64,000 nt of DNA from Pleionea sediminis. GTDB taxonomy: Bacteria > Pseudomonadota > Gammaproteobacteria > Enterobacterales > Kangiellaceae. How positions within the stretch are numbered: position 1 is the first letter of the stretch; each line of letters starts with the position of its first letter. The notes below the pieces were generated by a model that saw only the letters and a list, made by a program, of their open reading frames with translations, made no database searches and was not told the DNA's origin. Both the position numbers and the translations under genes were made by a program. The stretch is from assembly GCF_007570825.1 (NCBI RefSeq), contig NZ_SUNB01000001.1, positions 2,294,001-2,358,000 on the forward strand. The letters run 5' to 3'. Positions 27,149-36,160 of this stretch are shown piece after piece.

Positions 27149-27170
27149 AGGCCTGCCATAAGGAAGGCCT
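27149..27170 (-). terminator. terminator of the kynurenine operon
   Basis: Two AGGCCT arms with a 10-base loop, followed on the minus strand by CTTTTCTG, 11 bases after the kmo stop. Confidence 0.6.
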
Positions 27171-27180
27171 GATATTTAAT

Positions 27181-28578
27181 TTAGTTTGTGGTTGGATTCA
27201 ACTCAACGTGTGAAAGGTTTTTATCGATCAATTCTTTGGCATACTCGAGATCAACTTCTTCGATAGTTTGTTTTCCTGTAGTGAGCTGCTCTAAAATCTG
27301 ATTCTGAATGACACCACGAGCCTTAGCTTCAGCATAGGGCAAACGATGGAACATGACCATAGAATAACGCGGTACAAATTGATCTGGGCAAAGTTTTTCT
27401 AGTTCAAAGGCGAGCTGCTTTTTAAGTATAAATTGAGGGTTATTAACAGAGTCTCGCATTTCGATATAGTTTTCTATTGCCATATCAGCGATTGCGTTGC
27501 CGTTGTCTATTCTCAGTCGTTCCGTTTCGCTAAAAATTGATAACCAATCGCCCTGATATTTTTGAATTTGTGCATCGAGCTCAGAGACATCTTCAAATCC
27601 ACAGTTCATGCCTTGTCCGTGAAAAGGAACAACTGCATGAGCAGCATCGCCAATAAGTAGGGCTTTGTCTTCAAGATGCCATGGCGAACAACGAACAGTG
27701 GCCAAACTTCCTGTTGGATTCTCAAAGTAATCTCGGGTAAGTTCTGGCAATAAAGGAAGCAAATCAGGAAAGTCGTTCTTAAAAAAATTAATGAGCTTTT
27801 CTTCATCATTGATTGACTCAAAACTTATTTCGCCGGAATTTGGCATGAACAAAGTAACCGTAAAGCTTTTATCTCGGTTTGGTAATGCAATAACCATATA
27901 GCCACCGCGTGGCCATATATGCAGTGCTTCGGGCTCAATTTGAAAATCGCCATTTTCACCTGGAGGAATCGAAAGCTCTTTATAACTATGACCTAATGGC
28001 TCGACTGTATTTTTTTCTGTGGTGTGTTGATGGATCGCTTCACGGACAGCAGAGGCGCTTCCATCGGTACCAATAACTCTTTCAAAAGGATGATGAGAGA
28101 CTTGTCCTGTTATTTCATTTTCAACGGTTAATGAGAGATTGTTAAAGTCAACGTGGGTGCAGCGTTGATTAAAGTGAATAGTAACGTTGCCACTATTCTC
28201 TGCAGTGTCCATACACAATTTATTTAAATCACCTCTAGAAACTGAATAGATAACTTCTTCAGGTCGATGTCCGTACGGCTGGAGAACTTGGTTGCCGCTT
28301 TTATCATGGATCATTCGGCCTTTCATGGGGGTTAACATGGCTTGAACTTGATCCATTAATCCAATTTGCTGTAATGGGTAAATGCCACGATTGGCTAGAG
28401 CGAGATTTATCGAGCGTCCAGCTGATATATCTTCTTTCCGCATATCAGGACGACGTTCAAATATTTCGACATTAAATCCTCGACGGGCCAAAAATACAGC
28501 GCATAAACTACCGACGAGTCCGGCACCAATCAAGGTAATCTTTTCTTTTGGTTGGCTCATTGTCTCTCCCAAATGCAT
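27181..28578 (-). CDS. kmo: kynurenine 3-monooxygenase
   Basis: A flavoprotein hydroxylase that converts kynurenine to 3-hydroxykynurenine with NADPH and O2. Seen: the FAD dinucleotide fold ITLIGAGLVGSLCAVFLARR, SAGRSINLALANRG, YSVSRGDLNKL, and LIGDAAHAVVPFHGQGMNCGFED. A C-terminal hydrophobic region (about 400-440) is present as in other KMOs. The 465-residue length fits. It is the last gene of the operon, 31 bases after kynU. Presence of kmo commits the pathway to 3-hydroxyanthranilate rather than anthranilate. Confidence 0.96.
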   Translation of the reverse strand: MHLGETMSQPKEKITLIGAGLVGSLCAVFLARRGFNVEIFERRPDMRKEDISAGRSINLALANRGIYPLQQIGLMDQVQAMLTPMKGRMIHDKSGNQVLQPYGHRPEEVIYSVSRGDLNKLCMDTAENSGNVTIHFNQRCTHVDFNNLSLTVENEITGQVSHHPFERVIGTDGSASAVREAIHQHTTEKNTVEPLGHSYKELSIPPGENGDFQIEPEALHIWPRGGYMVIALPNRDKSFTVTLFMPNSGEISFESINDEEKLINFFKNDFPDLLPLLPELTRDYFENPTGSLATVRCSPWHLEDKALLIGDAAHAVVPFHGQGMNCGFEDVSELDAQIQKYQGDWLSIFSETERLRIDNGNAIADMAIENYIEMRDSVNNPQFILKKQLAFELEKLCPDQFVPRYSMVMFHRLPYAEAKARGVIQNQILEQLTTGKQTIEEVDLEYAKELIDKNLSHVELNPTTN

Positions 28579-28609
28579 TTATGAAAAAGCGGATGTCATT
28601 CTCAGGTTA

Positions 28610-29902
28610 TTATTGAGTTAAGCTTTCTTTTAAAATTTGCACGAAGCGGTAACAATCTTCGTAGGTATTGTATTGAGGAACGGGGGCAACGCGGATAACG
28701 TTAGGATATCGCCAGTCACCTGTAACTCCTGCGGCTTCAATGCGTTCGAAAACTAAGCGGCCATCTAATCCGTGAGTGTCTATGGTCAAACTTAATTGAC
28801 ACCCATGTTCGTTATCTTTTTCCGGGGTAATTATCTTTACATCCGATGCCAGCTCCTCATTAAGTAAATATCTAAGATAGCCAGTTAATTTGAGAGACTT
28901 TTCTCGAAGAGCTTGAATCCCTCCTGCTTCTTTGACCGTATCAAGGGATGCTCGAATAGCAGCGAGGGACAAAATGGGAGGGTTTGACAGTTGCCAAGCT
29001 TCGGCACTTTCAATGGGATCAAAGCGGTTATCCATCTTAAATCGAGTGTCTTTATTATGTCCCCACCAGCCGGCAAAGCGTGGAAGATCTTTATTTTTGT
29101 GGTGCTTCTCGTGAACGAAGCAACCTGCAACCGCTCCTGCTCCTGAATTTAAATATTTGTAATGACACCAGCAGGCAAAGTCAACGTCCCAGTCGTGTAA
29201 CGACATTTCAATGTTGCCAGTCGCGTGAGCTAAATCAAAACCAACAACGCAACCTTTCTCATGACCCGCTTGGGTTATAGCCGCCATATCAAATACTTGA
29301 CCACTATAATATTGAACCCCCGGTAACATGATTAAAGCAATGGAGTCACCTTCATCTTCTATTACTTTAAGTATGTCTTCGGTTCGAAAGGTATCTTCTC
29401 CCTCACGTGGTTTTATCAGTAGCATTGAATCTTCGGGATTGTGGCCATGAAATTTGATTTGTGACTCAACGGCATAATGATCGGAAGGGAAGGCATGATC
29501 TTCGATAAGAATTTTATGTCGAGTATCTGTCGGTCTATAAAAACTTACCATCATTAAGTGAAGATTGGTTGTTAGGGAGTTCATCGCAACAACTTCACTG
29601 TGTTTGGCGCCAACTAGATTGGCCAGACCTTCTGTTAAAAACTCATGGTAAGGCATCCATGGGAAGTCTCCCGAAAAATGCCCCTTTACGCCGTACTTTT
29701 GCCATTGAGACAACTCAAAAGTTAAGTACTCTTGTGTTTTTTGGGGCTGCAATCCCAAAGAGTTTCCACACAAATAAATTTCGTCATCACCATTGGATTG
29801 TTTGGGAATATGAAACTGACTTCGCATGTGTTTTATAGGATCGAGTTGATCGAGCTCTTTGGCAAATTCTAAAGTATTTTGAAATTCAAACGTTTGGTTC
29901 AT
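28610..29902 (-). CDS. kynU: kynureninase
   Basis: A PLP enzyme that cleaves (3-hydroxy)kynurenine to (3-hydroxy)anthranilate and alanine. Motifs: YLCGNSLGLQP, the phosphate-binding MNSLTTNLHLMM, VGFDLAHATGN, and the Schiff-base Lys in HYKYLNSGAG. The C-terminal small domain ends with RVAPVPQYNTYEDCY. At 430 residues it is full length. It overlaps the cyclase-family gene by four bases, which indicates coupled translation. Confidence 0.96.
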   Translation of the reverse strand: MNQTFEFQNTLEFAKELDQLDPIKHMRSQFHIPKQSNGDDEIYLCGNSLGLQPQKTQEYLTFELSQWQKYGVKGHFSGDFPWMPYHEFLTEGLANLVGAKHSEVVAMNSLTTNLHLMMVSFYRPTDTRHKILIEDHAFPSDHYAVESQIKFHGHNPEDSMLLIKPREGEDTFRTEDILKVIEDEGDSIALIMLPGVQYYSGQVFDMAAITQAGHEKGCVVGFDLAHATGNIEMSLHDWDVDFACWCHYKYLNSGAGAVAGCFVHEKHHKNKDLPRFAGWWGHNKDTRFKMDNRFDPIESAEAWQLSNPPILSLAAIRASLDTVKEAGGIQALREKSLKLTGYLRYLLNEELASDVKIITPEKDNEHGCQLSLTIDTHGLDGRLVFERIEAAGVTGDWRYPNVIRVAPVPQYNTYEDCYRFVQILKESLTQ

Positions 29903-30720
29903 GATTGATTCTCTAAAGGATAAATAACTGGACGACTGGGTCCTGCGTCAGACTCAAAAGAAGGTATATTTAAACTTAATAAGTAATGACCATCGGCAGC
30001 TGTTTCTGGGACAAAAATCATTTCTGTAATCGTTTTTTCTGTGTGAGTTGCCGGTACAGCAACATGAGAGCGTTGTGGCACGTTCCAATAAATATGATGA
30101 TTCGATAGTATTCCATCATCGTACATTTTATCGATAGACGGAATATCAACTAGTAAGTGTTTGATGCCTTTGTCATTTAAATACTCAATGGCATCGTTAG
30201 TGAAAAAAGGAGGCTGCTGTTCATTGGAGTAGGTACAAGCCTGCTTTTTTTCGCTATTGGGTAATGTTCGTATAATGAGGGCCTCTAAAAGAGGGCTGTT
30301 AATTTCAGACAGCTCTGCAGTGAGCAGTTTTTTACTAATGATACGGTCGGTTGCTTCGAGACTGGGCTGATAGTAATCAGTGCTTTCTGAAGGCGAATGA
30401 GGGATTACCGAGATAACCGTCGCTGGAATGAGTGATTGTGCAAGTTTTCCGACCGGAATAGAGTCACTAACAATGTGTGACACCGACTCGGTATGTGTGC
30501 CATTGCAATGAGGCACAAACGATATTTCTTTAACGTTACAACTGCCACCGCGGGAGGTGTCGCCGATGAAGCCATCCGACTCAATCGCTTTGGCACTGGC
30601 TTTTGGTGCGCCAAAATGATTAGGTTGTGCACCATCAAACAGTAATGGAATAGCGAGAGATATAGGACTTGAGCTATTCACTGTAAATAATTGTTTATCA
30701 ATGTCCAGTATGAGTTTCAT
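29899..30720 (-). CDS. cyclase-family metal hydrolase, probable kynurenine formamidase
   Basis: A 273-residue KynB/cyclase-superfamily protein in the middle of the kynurenine operon. By context it would hydrolyse N-formylkynurenine. The metal motif is HCNGTHTESVSH, a variant of the usual HxGTHxDxPxH with an extra residue and Glu in place of Asp. A second feature is LLVDIPSIDKMYDDG with a following HHIYWNVP. It overlaps haaO by one base. The motif change leaves room for a different amide or lactone substrate, so I do not assign kynB. Confidence 0.75.
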   Translation of the reverse strand: MKLILDIDKQLFTVNSSSPISLAIPLLFDGAQPNHFGAPKASAKAIESDGFIGDTSRGGSCNVKEISFVPHCNGTHTESVSHIVSDSIPVGKLAQSLIPATVISVIPHSPSESTDYYQPSLEATDRIISKKLLTAELSEINSPLLEALIIRTLPNSEKKQACTYSNEQQPPFFTNDAIEYLNDKGIKHLLVDIPSIDKMYDDGILSNHHIYWNVPQRSHVAVPATHTEKTITEMIFVPETAADGHYLLSLNIPSFESDAGPSRPVIYPLENQS

Positions 30721-31250
30721 TAGTCAAATTCGTATTTATTATGTGGCATGACATGACCGCACTCATCGCAAGTACGCAAGTCTTCACTGGACAAAAATCG
30801 GTTGAAGACGGCACCAAAGTCTTTCTCGATATCTTTAAGTGGAAAATATTCTTCGTAAAGCTTGTGATTGCAGCTCTCGCAAAACCACATTAATCCATCG
30901 GTTTCTTCTTCTCTTCGAACTTGCTCAACAACGAGTCCAATTGAATTTTCAAATCGAACTGGAGAGTGTGGAATTTTGGGGGGAAGAAGAAAAACTTCGC
31001 CCGCTTTTATCGGATAGTCGACAACTTTATTGTCTTGCTGGGTTCGAAGTAACATTTCACCTTCAAGTTGATAGAAGAATTCGGGGCCTTCATTGTAATG
31101 AAAGTCTTTTCTGCCATTAGGACCGCCAACCACCATAATAATCATATCGCCATTGCGATAAACTTCTTTGTTGCACACTGGGGGCTTTAATTTGTCGCGA
31201 TTTTCATCAATCCATTTTTGGAAATTTAAAACTTGCATTGGTGCACTCAT
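30720..31250 (-). CDS. haaO: 3-hydroxyanthranilate 3,4-dioxygenase
   Basis: A cupin dioxygenase (176 residues) that opens 3-hydroxyanthranilate to ACMS. The iron site is in the [16 protein letters not shown] segment and in [13 protein letters not shown]. The C-terminal tail carries two Cys-x2-Cys pairs (CESC and CDEC), the rubredoxin-like second metal site of bacterial enzymes of this family. It is second in the operon, between ridA and the formamidase-like gene. Its product can feed quinolinate/NAD synthesis or 2-aminomuconate breakdown. Confidence 0.95.
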   Translation of the reverse strand: MSAPMQVLNFQKWIDENRDKLKPPVCNKEVYRNGDMIIMVVGGPNGRKDFHYNEGPEFFYQLEGEMLLRTQQDNKVVDYPIKAGEVFLLPPKIPHSPVRFENSIGLVVEQVRREEETDGLMWFCESCNHKLYEEYFPLKDIEKDFGAVFNRFLSSEDLRTCDECGHVMPHNKYEFD

Positions 31251-31275
31251 AATCAGAGTCCTCTCAATTGTTCAC

Positions 31276-31707
31276 TTACTCTATCGTTGCAATACATTTT
31301 AGCTCGATTGCAATTGGGGTGGGCAGTGAGCTAATTTCAATGGTTGTTCGACAAGGTTGGTTGTCCTTAAAATATTCGGCATAGACTTCATTGTAAGTAT
31401 TAAAGTCTTCTTTCATATTGGTCAGGAATACTTGCACATCAACCAGCTGCTCCCAGCTTGAGCCGGCTTCCTCTAGTATCCAACGGACATTGTCAAAAAC
31501 ACTTCGACATTGAGTCGCAATATCATAATCTGTGATATTTCCATCGGCATCTAAGCTCACACCAGGGATGTCTTTACTGCCGCGCTGTCTTGGACCGACG
31601 CCTGACAGGAACAACAAATTGCCAACACGTCGAGCGTGAGGGTAAAGGCCGACTGGCTCAGGGGCTTTTTGAGAGTCGAATCGTTGATTTGAATCATTAT
31701 GGCTCAT
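31276..31707 (-). CDS. RidA family protein, probable 2-aminomuconate deaminase
   Basis: A 143-residue YjgF/YER057c/UK114-fold protein. RVGNLLFLSGVGPRQRGSKDIPGV and the C-terminal TTIEISSLPTPIAIELKCIATIE carry the family's ligand-binding positions, though the usual Arg-Pro-containing finger is changed. Position as first gene of the kynurenine operon, just ahead of haaO, points to the AmnD/NbaF role (removing ammonia from 2-aminomuconate) rather than general imine clearance. The operon promoter should lie in the 240 bases upstream. Confidence 0.8.
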   Translation of the reverse strand: MSHNDSNQRFDSQKAPEPVGLYPHARRVGNLLFLSGVGPRQRGSKDIPGVSLDADGNITDYDIATQCRSVFDNVRWILEEAGSSWEQLVDVQVFLTNMKEDFNTYNEVYAEYFKDNQPCRTTIEISSLPTPIAIELKCIATIE

Positions 31708-31785
31708 TAGCTTCTCCGTTCGGTAGAGATTGAGTCGAGTTAATTGCTTTTAGGCGTGGAGCGCCAAATGTACTTAATACAGGTC

Positions 31786-31808
31786 GTCTAGCAGCGTTGT
31801 GGCTAGAC
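31786..31808. promoter_or_regulatory. inverted repeat upstream of the kynurenine operon
   Basis: GTCTAGC and GCTAGAC form a perfect 7-bp inverted repeat with 9 bases between, 78 bases upstream of the ridA-like start. It could be an operator for a KynR-like regulator or a leader hairpin. Confidence 0.35.
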
Positions 31809-31917
31809 AAAAGAAGATTTGCAGCCACGACGGCTGGCAAATATAGAACCAGAAGAGATTTTATTAAATAGTATGTTCATACTCAGCGTTTATACCGCTT
31901 GAGCTTCAAATTGTAAA

Positions 31918-31939
31918 GCCCAGATAAAAGCATCCGGGC
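31918..31939 (-). terminator. probable terminator of the transglutaminase-like gene
   Basis: On the minus strand GCCCGGAT / ATCTGGGC (one G-T pair) with a 6-base T-rich loop, followed by TTTACAATTT, 9 bases past the stop. Confidence 0.5.
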
Positions 31940-31947
31940 CATAAAGC

Positions 31948-34900
31948 CTATTCTTGCTTCAACAAAGCTAGGGCATTGTTTTGGTGCCAGAGTCGATTCA
32001 GTTCTGCAACAAAAGTTCGATCCTTACCTGCTTCGTTTGATAAATACAGCAAAAATTCGCTATCGTCTTTGCGAGTAATGGTAAGAACTGTCGCCATTAA
32101 TCCTGAGTTTGAGTACTGCACATTCATATTCTTAATATCGCTGAACTTAGCGGTATCGACATGTAACGTATCGTTCTCTTTCCAATAAGAGAAAACATGA
32201 TCTTTGGTGAATCCATTGCCATCGTTTCTAATAAACAGGAGTGCATCACTGTAAAAATACTCAATTTTTTGACCCGGTTTAATTACTTTTTTACGTTGTA
32301 GATATTTGATGTCATGAGCAAGCAGTTGATCGCCCGGAATTATGGATTCACTGGGTGTCAAACCAATTTGGCTGGTGAGATCAAATAATGACACTGGAAC
32401 AATGCAAATTGCCAAGAGTACATGGCGTAGTTTCCAGCTTGAATTATAGTGAATGGCTTTTGATTGAGTAGCATTGAGTTGATTAATGACATCGACTAGA
32501 GGCCAAAGTAGTAAGGAGTAAAATAGTATTACTAACACTGTAAAGCTGATAAATCCTGCGCCAATATTGGCGATCAAAAATAGAAATGCAAGAACAGCAC
32601 CCCAATATTTCGAAGGTAGCTTAGTTCTACCCATGACAGATAGACTGGCTTCATACAAATGCCGATACAGTGGGTAATACCAAAACGCATGAAATATTCC
32701 ACGGGCAATAGGCATGATGGGATGGTGATTGGTTTGTTTTACGTAGTTCCAGTTTCGATAAAACCAGTAAATGCCAAAAATACCGAAGGTTAAAAATTGC
32801 ATTATCAGCAACTTTGAAAATGTGATGGGGTAATAAAGCATTTTTCCTGAAAACGGATTTTTCGTCACATCACGATGCCAAAGCAATACGCTCGATAATA
32901 TTAATATTAGCCATATTCCGATTATGCCAAGCACAAACAATGCGGAGTCTAGTGAGACATCTGAACTTTCCGATACGCTCAAGGCTTCATCTTGCTTTAT
33001 TATTAAGGTATCTTCACTCGATTTTTTATTGTTTGCTTCAGGTATTGTTTGAAAAATACCATAACTTAAATCTTTCCGAACTTTTTTCAAGGCATCAAAA
33101 TAATCTTTCAGCTTATCACTGGGGATGTAACTTACTTTGTTTATTAAATGATACTCTAACCTTAGCGTTTGCTCTTCAAACGCGACGCTACTTTTATAGT
33201 AGAAAAAGTCATTATCAATCACCGTTGATTCTGGCTCGAACTCCCAATCGTTGGTTTCAAAAGTAATGTTAATAACTTGTTTTTTATCGAATGGAAAGCT
33301 TACTGCTAAAGGATCGGTACGATTTCGATCAGAGTCGTCTGCAAGATTGGTTGATAAAATATTGGCATAAAACCATCCGTATGCTTTGCTTTCCTTTGAC
33401 TTTTCTTTCCAAAAATTGTTTATTTCATAAGACTCTTTAGTATGCAGTTCTCCGTTATCTTGCAGCTCAAACAAGCCAGGTTCAACGACTGAAATTTCGG
33501 GATAATAATATTTGTAAAAGTCCGAATAGGATTTTCTCGTATCGTCGAGACTGACGCTGGCCAAGTCGGAACGTATTATTTCTGCATCAACACCTTTGTA
33601 TTGGCTCGTTGATTGATATTTGACAGCTTTTGTTCGATCTTCTGGAATGAAGAAAGATTCTTTAATGACATAACTTCCAACGCTTACTTTTGGCGTTGCG
33701 TTTTCGAGTTGAGTTGCTTTAGGAGTTATTACCAAAGCGCGTTGATAATTGGGTTGGTAGATGTTACTAAGCTGTCCTGTTTGGTAAGTGCGTGTTGGAT
33801 CGAGCCAGTAATCTTCATTATCAAGGTTAGCTTTGACAATAACATGGTTAAATGCGTTGACTTTTGGTAGACCTTCTTCAATTAGATGTTTTCGATAGGT
33901 GTTTACCAATGCTGGACTTGCGCCAATATTCAATTGCTTCAAAATTGAAATGAGCAAGACCGTTTTATCTTTACAGTCACCGTAGCGACGAGTTAGCGTT
34001 TCTTCTGCTGGAGAGGGCGCATGTGAGTTTGTTCCCATTTCGATGCCGAAGTAGCGTATGTTGTCTTGAACGTAGTTTAATGCCAGAGCTAGTTGCTCTT
34101 TTTTATTTTCTGTTTGTGAGCGAATGTCATCCGCGACATTTTTAATCGATTGATGTTCAGAGACGGCGTTCTGAAAAAGTGGCAAGCTCCAGTTGATAAC
34201 GTCGCGCCAAGTCTTCGTTTCGCTAAATTCTATAAATGCGTATTTATCAAACCATCCTGGTACATTGCTATCGGTTGCCAAAGGCTTGGTATCGTAAATG
34301 CTGACTATATAATCTTTGCCATAGGATTTATTGATTACCTGTAACTTCTCTTCTGTATTGTGGAGTTTCGAATATAAAGTTTTTTCCTTTTCCCACTGAA
34401 CTCTGATATTACGATGTTTTAATGGAACGGACCATTGAAGTCCAAAACTCCTGGAAGTAATTCCAGAAAATATTGGGTTGCTGCCTTTAGAGGTAAAGCT
34501 GTAAGAGAGAATATCATTAACACGAATATCATCGAGGATAATACTAATGGTTTTTCTTCCATCGTAAATTAAGCGATCGAGATCTTTCTCTTGTTGCAGT
34601 ATGGATATCTTGGCCGTAGAAAACTTATCGATTTGCTGGCCATTACGAATGACCTTTATGTCATGAAACTCGATACTTTCATAACTGGGATCATAGTCAA
34701 CGCTGATCTGAGAAGATTGCTCGACGCCAGTTGGATTAACGATTTTTCGAACATTTCTGGAGTACAGATACTCTTTATTATTTCTGGTCACTCGAAATTG
34801 GGCATCGGCTAGTAAGTAATAGATGCCATTTTTTATTTTTGACTCGGGAACTGCTGCTTGATGATCGACTGGGATGTGTTCAACCCAGTTGGGTCGGGGT

Positions 34901-34971
34901 TTTAGCTCGATTGTTTCACACAATCCATGGGTATGTATAAATATCAAACAGAATAGAACAATTTTTTTCAT
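31948..34971 (-). CDS. DUF3857/transglutaminase-like protein fused to a multi-helix membrane domain
   Basis: The start is set at the second methionine (MKKIVLF), which begins a clear signal peptide (IVLFCLIFIHTHGLCE). An upstream ATG at 35004 would add 11 charged residues. The DUF3857 region (about 40-260) precedes a transglutaminase-like core with the triad Cys333 (RRYGDCKDKT), His376 (NAFNHVIV) and Asp391 (YWLDPT). Near residue 700 the protein turns into several membrane helices. One of these regions reads TFGIFGIYWFYRNWNYVKQ, similar to small DUF4234-type proteins. A soluble beta-rich end closes it. Papain-like transglutaminase domains of this group act as envelope peptidases or cross-linkers. 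The substrate is unknown. Confidence 0.78.
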   Translation of the reverse strand: MKKIVLFCLIFIHTHGLCETIELKPRPNWVEHIPVDHQAAVPESKIKNGIYYLLADAQFRVTRNNKEYLYSRNVRKIVNPTGVEQSSQISVDYDPSYESIEFHDIKVIRNGQQIDKFSTAKISILQQEKDLDRLIYDGRKTISIILDDIRVNDILSYSFTSKGSNPIFSGITSRSFGLQWSVPLKHRNIRVQWEKEKTLYSKLHNTEEKLQVINKSYGKDYIVSIYDTKPLATDSNVPGWFDKYAFIEFSETKTWRDVINWSLPLFQNAVSEHQSIKNVADDIRSQTENKKEQLALALNYVQDNIRYFGIEMGTNSHAPSPAEETLTRRYGDCKDKTVLLISILKQLNIGASPALVNTYRKHLIEEGLPKVNAFNHVIVKANLDNEDYWLDPTRTYQTGQLSNIYQPNYQRALVITPKATQLENATPKVSVGSYVIKESFFIPEDRTKAVKYQSTSQYKGVDAEIIRSDLASVSLDDTRKSYSDFYKYYYPEISVVEPGLFELQDNGELHTKESYEINNFWKEKSKESKAYGWFYANILSTNLADDSDRNRTDPLAVSFPFDKKQVINITFETNDWEFEPESTVIDNDFFYYKSSVAFEEQTLRLEYHLINKVSYIPSDKLKDYFDALKKVRKDLSYGIFQTIPEANNKKSSEDTLIIKQDEALSVSESSDVSLDSALFVLGIIGIWLILILSSVLLWHRDVTKNPFSGKMLYYPITFSKLLIMQFLTFGIFGIYWFYRNWNYVKQTNHHPIMPIARGIFHAFWYYPLYRHLYEASLSVMGRTKLPSKYWGAVLAFLFLIANIGAGFISFTVLVILFYSLLLWPLVDVINQLNATQSKAIHYNSSWKLRHVLLAICIVPVSLFDLTSQIGLTPSESIIPGDQLLAHDIKYLQRKKVIKPGQKIEYFYSDALLFIRNDGNGFTKDHVFSYWKENDTLHVDTAKFSDIKNMNVQYSNSGLMATVLTITRKDDSEFLLYLSNEAGKDRTFVAELNRLWHQNNALALLKQE

Positions 34972-35314
34972 CGGTATTAACTTCTTTTCCAATCCCTTAG
35001 TCATTCAATCCAGTGATTAAAATGATTCTTACACTGGAGCTGAATCCTAACATAGGAGAAGTATTTTGAGTAAAATATACACTGGCGGAAGAGTGGCAAT
35101 ATGAACATTGTCATATTTTTCCCCTTAGTCGAAACTAACTCTGTAATATAAGGCCGTAATTAAAAACAATAAGTTACAAGTGAAAACTTAGATGCGGGCC
35201 AGTAAAAGATGACTGGCCCAACCGTAAAGAGGGCGAAATACTTGACTCAAAGCGCTCTTTTTTGGTCTTATTGCGGCTGGTTTTTATCGTGTATATTGAG
35301 TTGTCGGAGTTGTG
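34972..35314. other. divergent intergenic region with two inverted repeats
   Basis: This 343-base gap separates the transglutaminase-like gene from the DUF/BPSS1780-like gene. It holds AATATGA / TCATATT (35098-35117, 6-base gap) and GGGCCAGT / ACTGGCCC (35196-35219, 8-base loop), both perfect. Neither is followed by a T-run, so operators are more likely than terminators. No coding frame is believable here. Confidence 0.55.
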
Positions 35315-36127
35315 ATGTCGGAAAATGAGCCAGAAAACAATGGCGAGCCGGAAAATACTGAGCATTCGAGTCTACCAAAGTCGTTAGAGCTAACTACTCC
35401 TCGTTCGGTTGCTGTTGGTCGTGGTGTGGGTTGGATTGTAGACGGCTTTGGCTATTTTCAAAGTGCTCCCAGCAGTTGGCTTGCTATTGTTGGAATTGGA
35501 TTAGCTATTTTACTCGTTTCTGCCTCACTGGGTACCGGCGGTCAGTTACTGCTAAACATCACTCAATATATCTGGGCGGGTGGTTTAATGCTGGGCTGTA
35601 AAGCGATTTATGAAGGGCGGCCATTTGTAGTTAGTTATTTATTCGAAGGTTTTAAGCAAGGACAAATTGTTAAATATTTGATCTTGGCACTCGTTGCCAG
35701 TGTTTTAAGCGGTGTCATTCAAGTTCTTGTGTTTGGTGATATGTCTGAGGCTTTTTCAAAAGCGAGTCAACAATCTCCAGAGGCATTGAGCCAACTTATT
35801 GCAACTGAAGAATTTAGAATTAAATTTTTGATGTTAATGCTTGCTATGATTCCGTTATTCATGGCAACTCTTTTTGCTCCTGTCCTTATTGCTGTTCATC
35901 GAGTATCTGTCTTACAGGCTGTTTATTTGAGCTTTATGGCGTGTTTGCATAATGCATTACCTCTGATTATTTATTCAGGGATTATGATTGCTTTATTTAT
36001 TCTCTCCGTTATACCTGCGTTTATTGGGTTACTTATTTTTGTGCCCGTCGCTTATGCTTCTGTATTTTGCGCCTATAAAGATATTTTTACGAAACCCCAC
36101 GCGGTTTTTGATCATATGGAAGTTTGA
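35315..36127 (+). CDS. BPSS1780-like multi-pass inner-membrane protein
   Basis: The ATG at 35315 is chosen over GTG 35312 because GGAG (35306-35309) is five bases before it. About 25 acidic, disordered N-terminal residues (SENEPENNGEPE) precede VGRGVGWIVDGFGYF, and then five or six membrane helices follow. The VGRGxxWIxxGF start is what I remember of the BPSS1780 family, which has no known function. It converges on a small membrane protein with a shared terminator. Confidence 0.7.
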   Translation: MSENEPENNGEPENTEHSSLPKSLELTTPRSVAVGRGVGWIVDGFGYFQSAPSSWLAIVGIGLAILLVSASLGTGGQLLLNITQYIWAGGLMLGCKAIYEGRPFVVSYLFEGFKQGQIVKYLILALVASVLSGVIQVLVFGDMSEAFSKASQQSPEALSQLIATEEFRIKFLMLMLAMIPLFMATLFAPVLIAVHRVSVLQAVYLSFMACLHNALPLIIYSGIMIALFILSVIPAFIGLLIFVPVAYASVFCAYKDIFTKPHAVFDHMEV

Positions 36128-36133
36128 ATCAGC

Positions 36134-36160
36134 AATGACGCTCTTACTTAGAGCGTCATT
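36134..36160. terminator. bidirectional terminator overlapping the 3' end of the 112-codon gene
   Basis: AATGACGCTC / GAGCGTCATT, a perfect 10-bp stem with a 7-base loop, lies between convergent genes. The right arm covers the last codons of the minus-strand gene. Confidence 0.8.

Noticed and set aside
26860-27159. A complete 99-residue gene on the minus strand
   Set aside because: Its only start codon lies in the kmo terminator hairpin and the first 17 residues do not fit the chemoreceptor family, so it is listed as a remnant.
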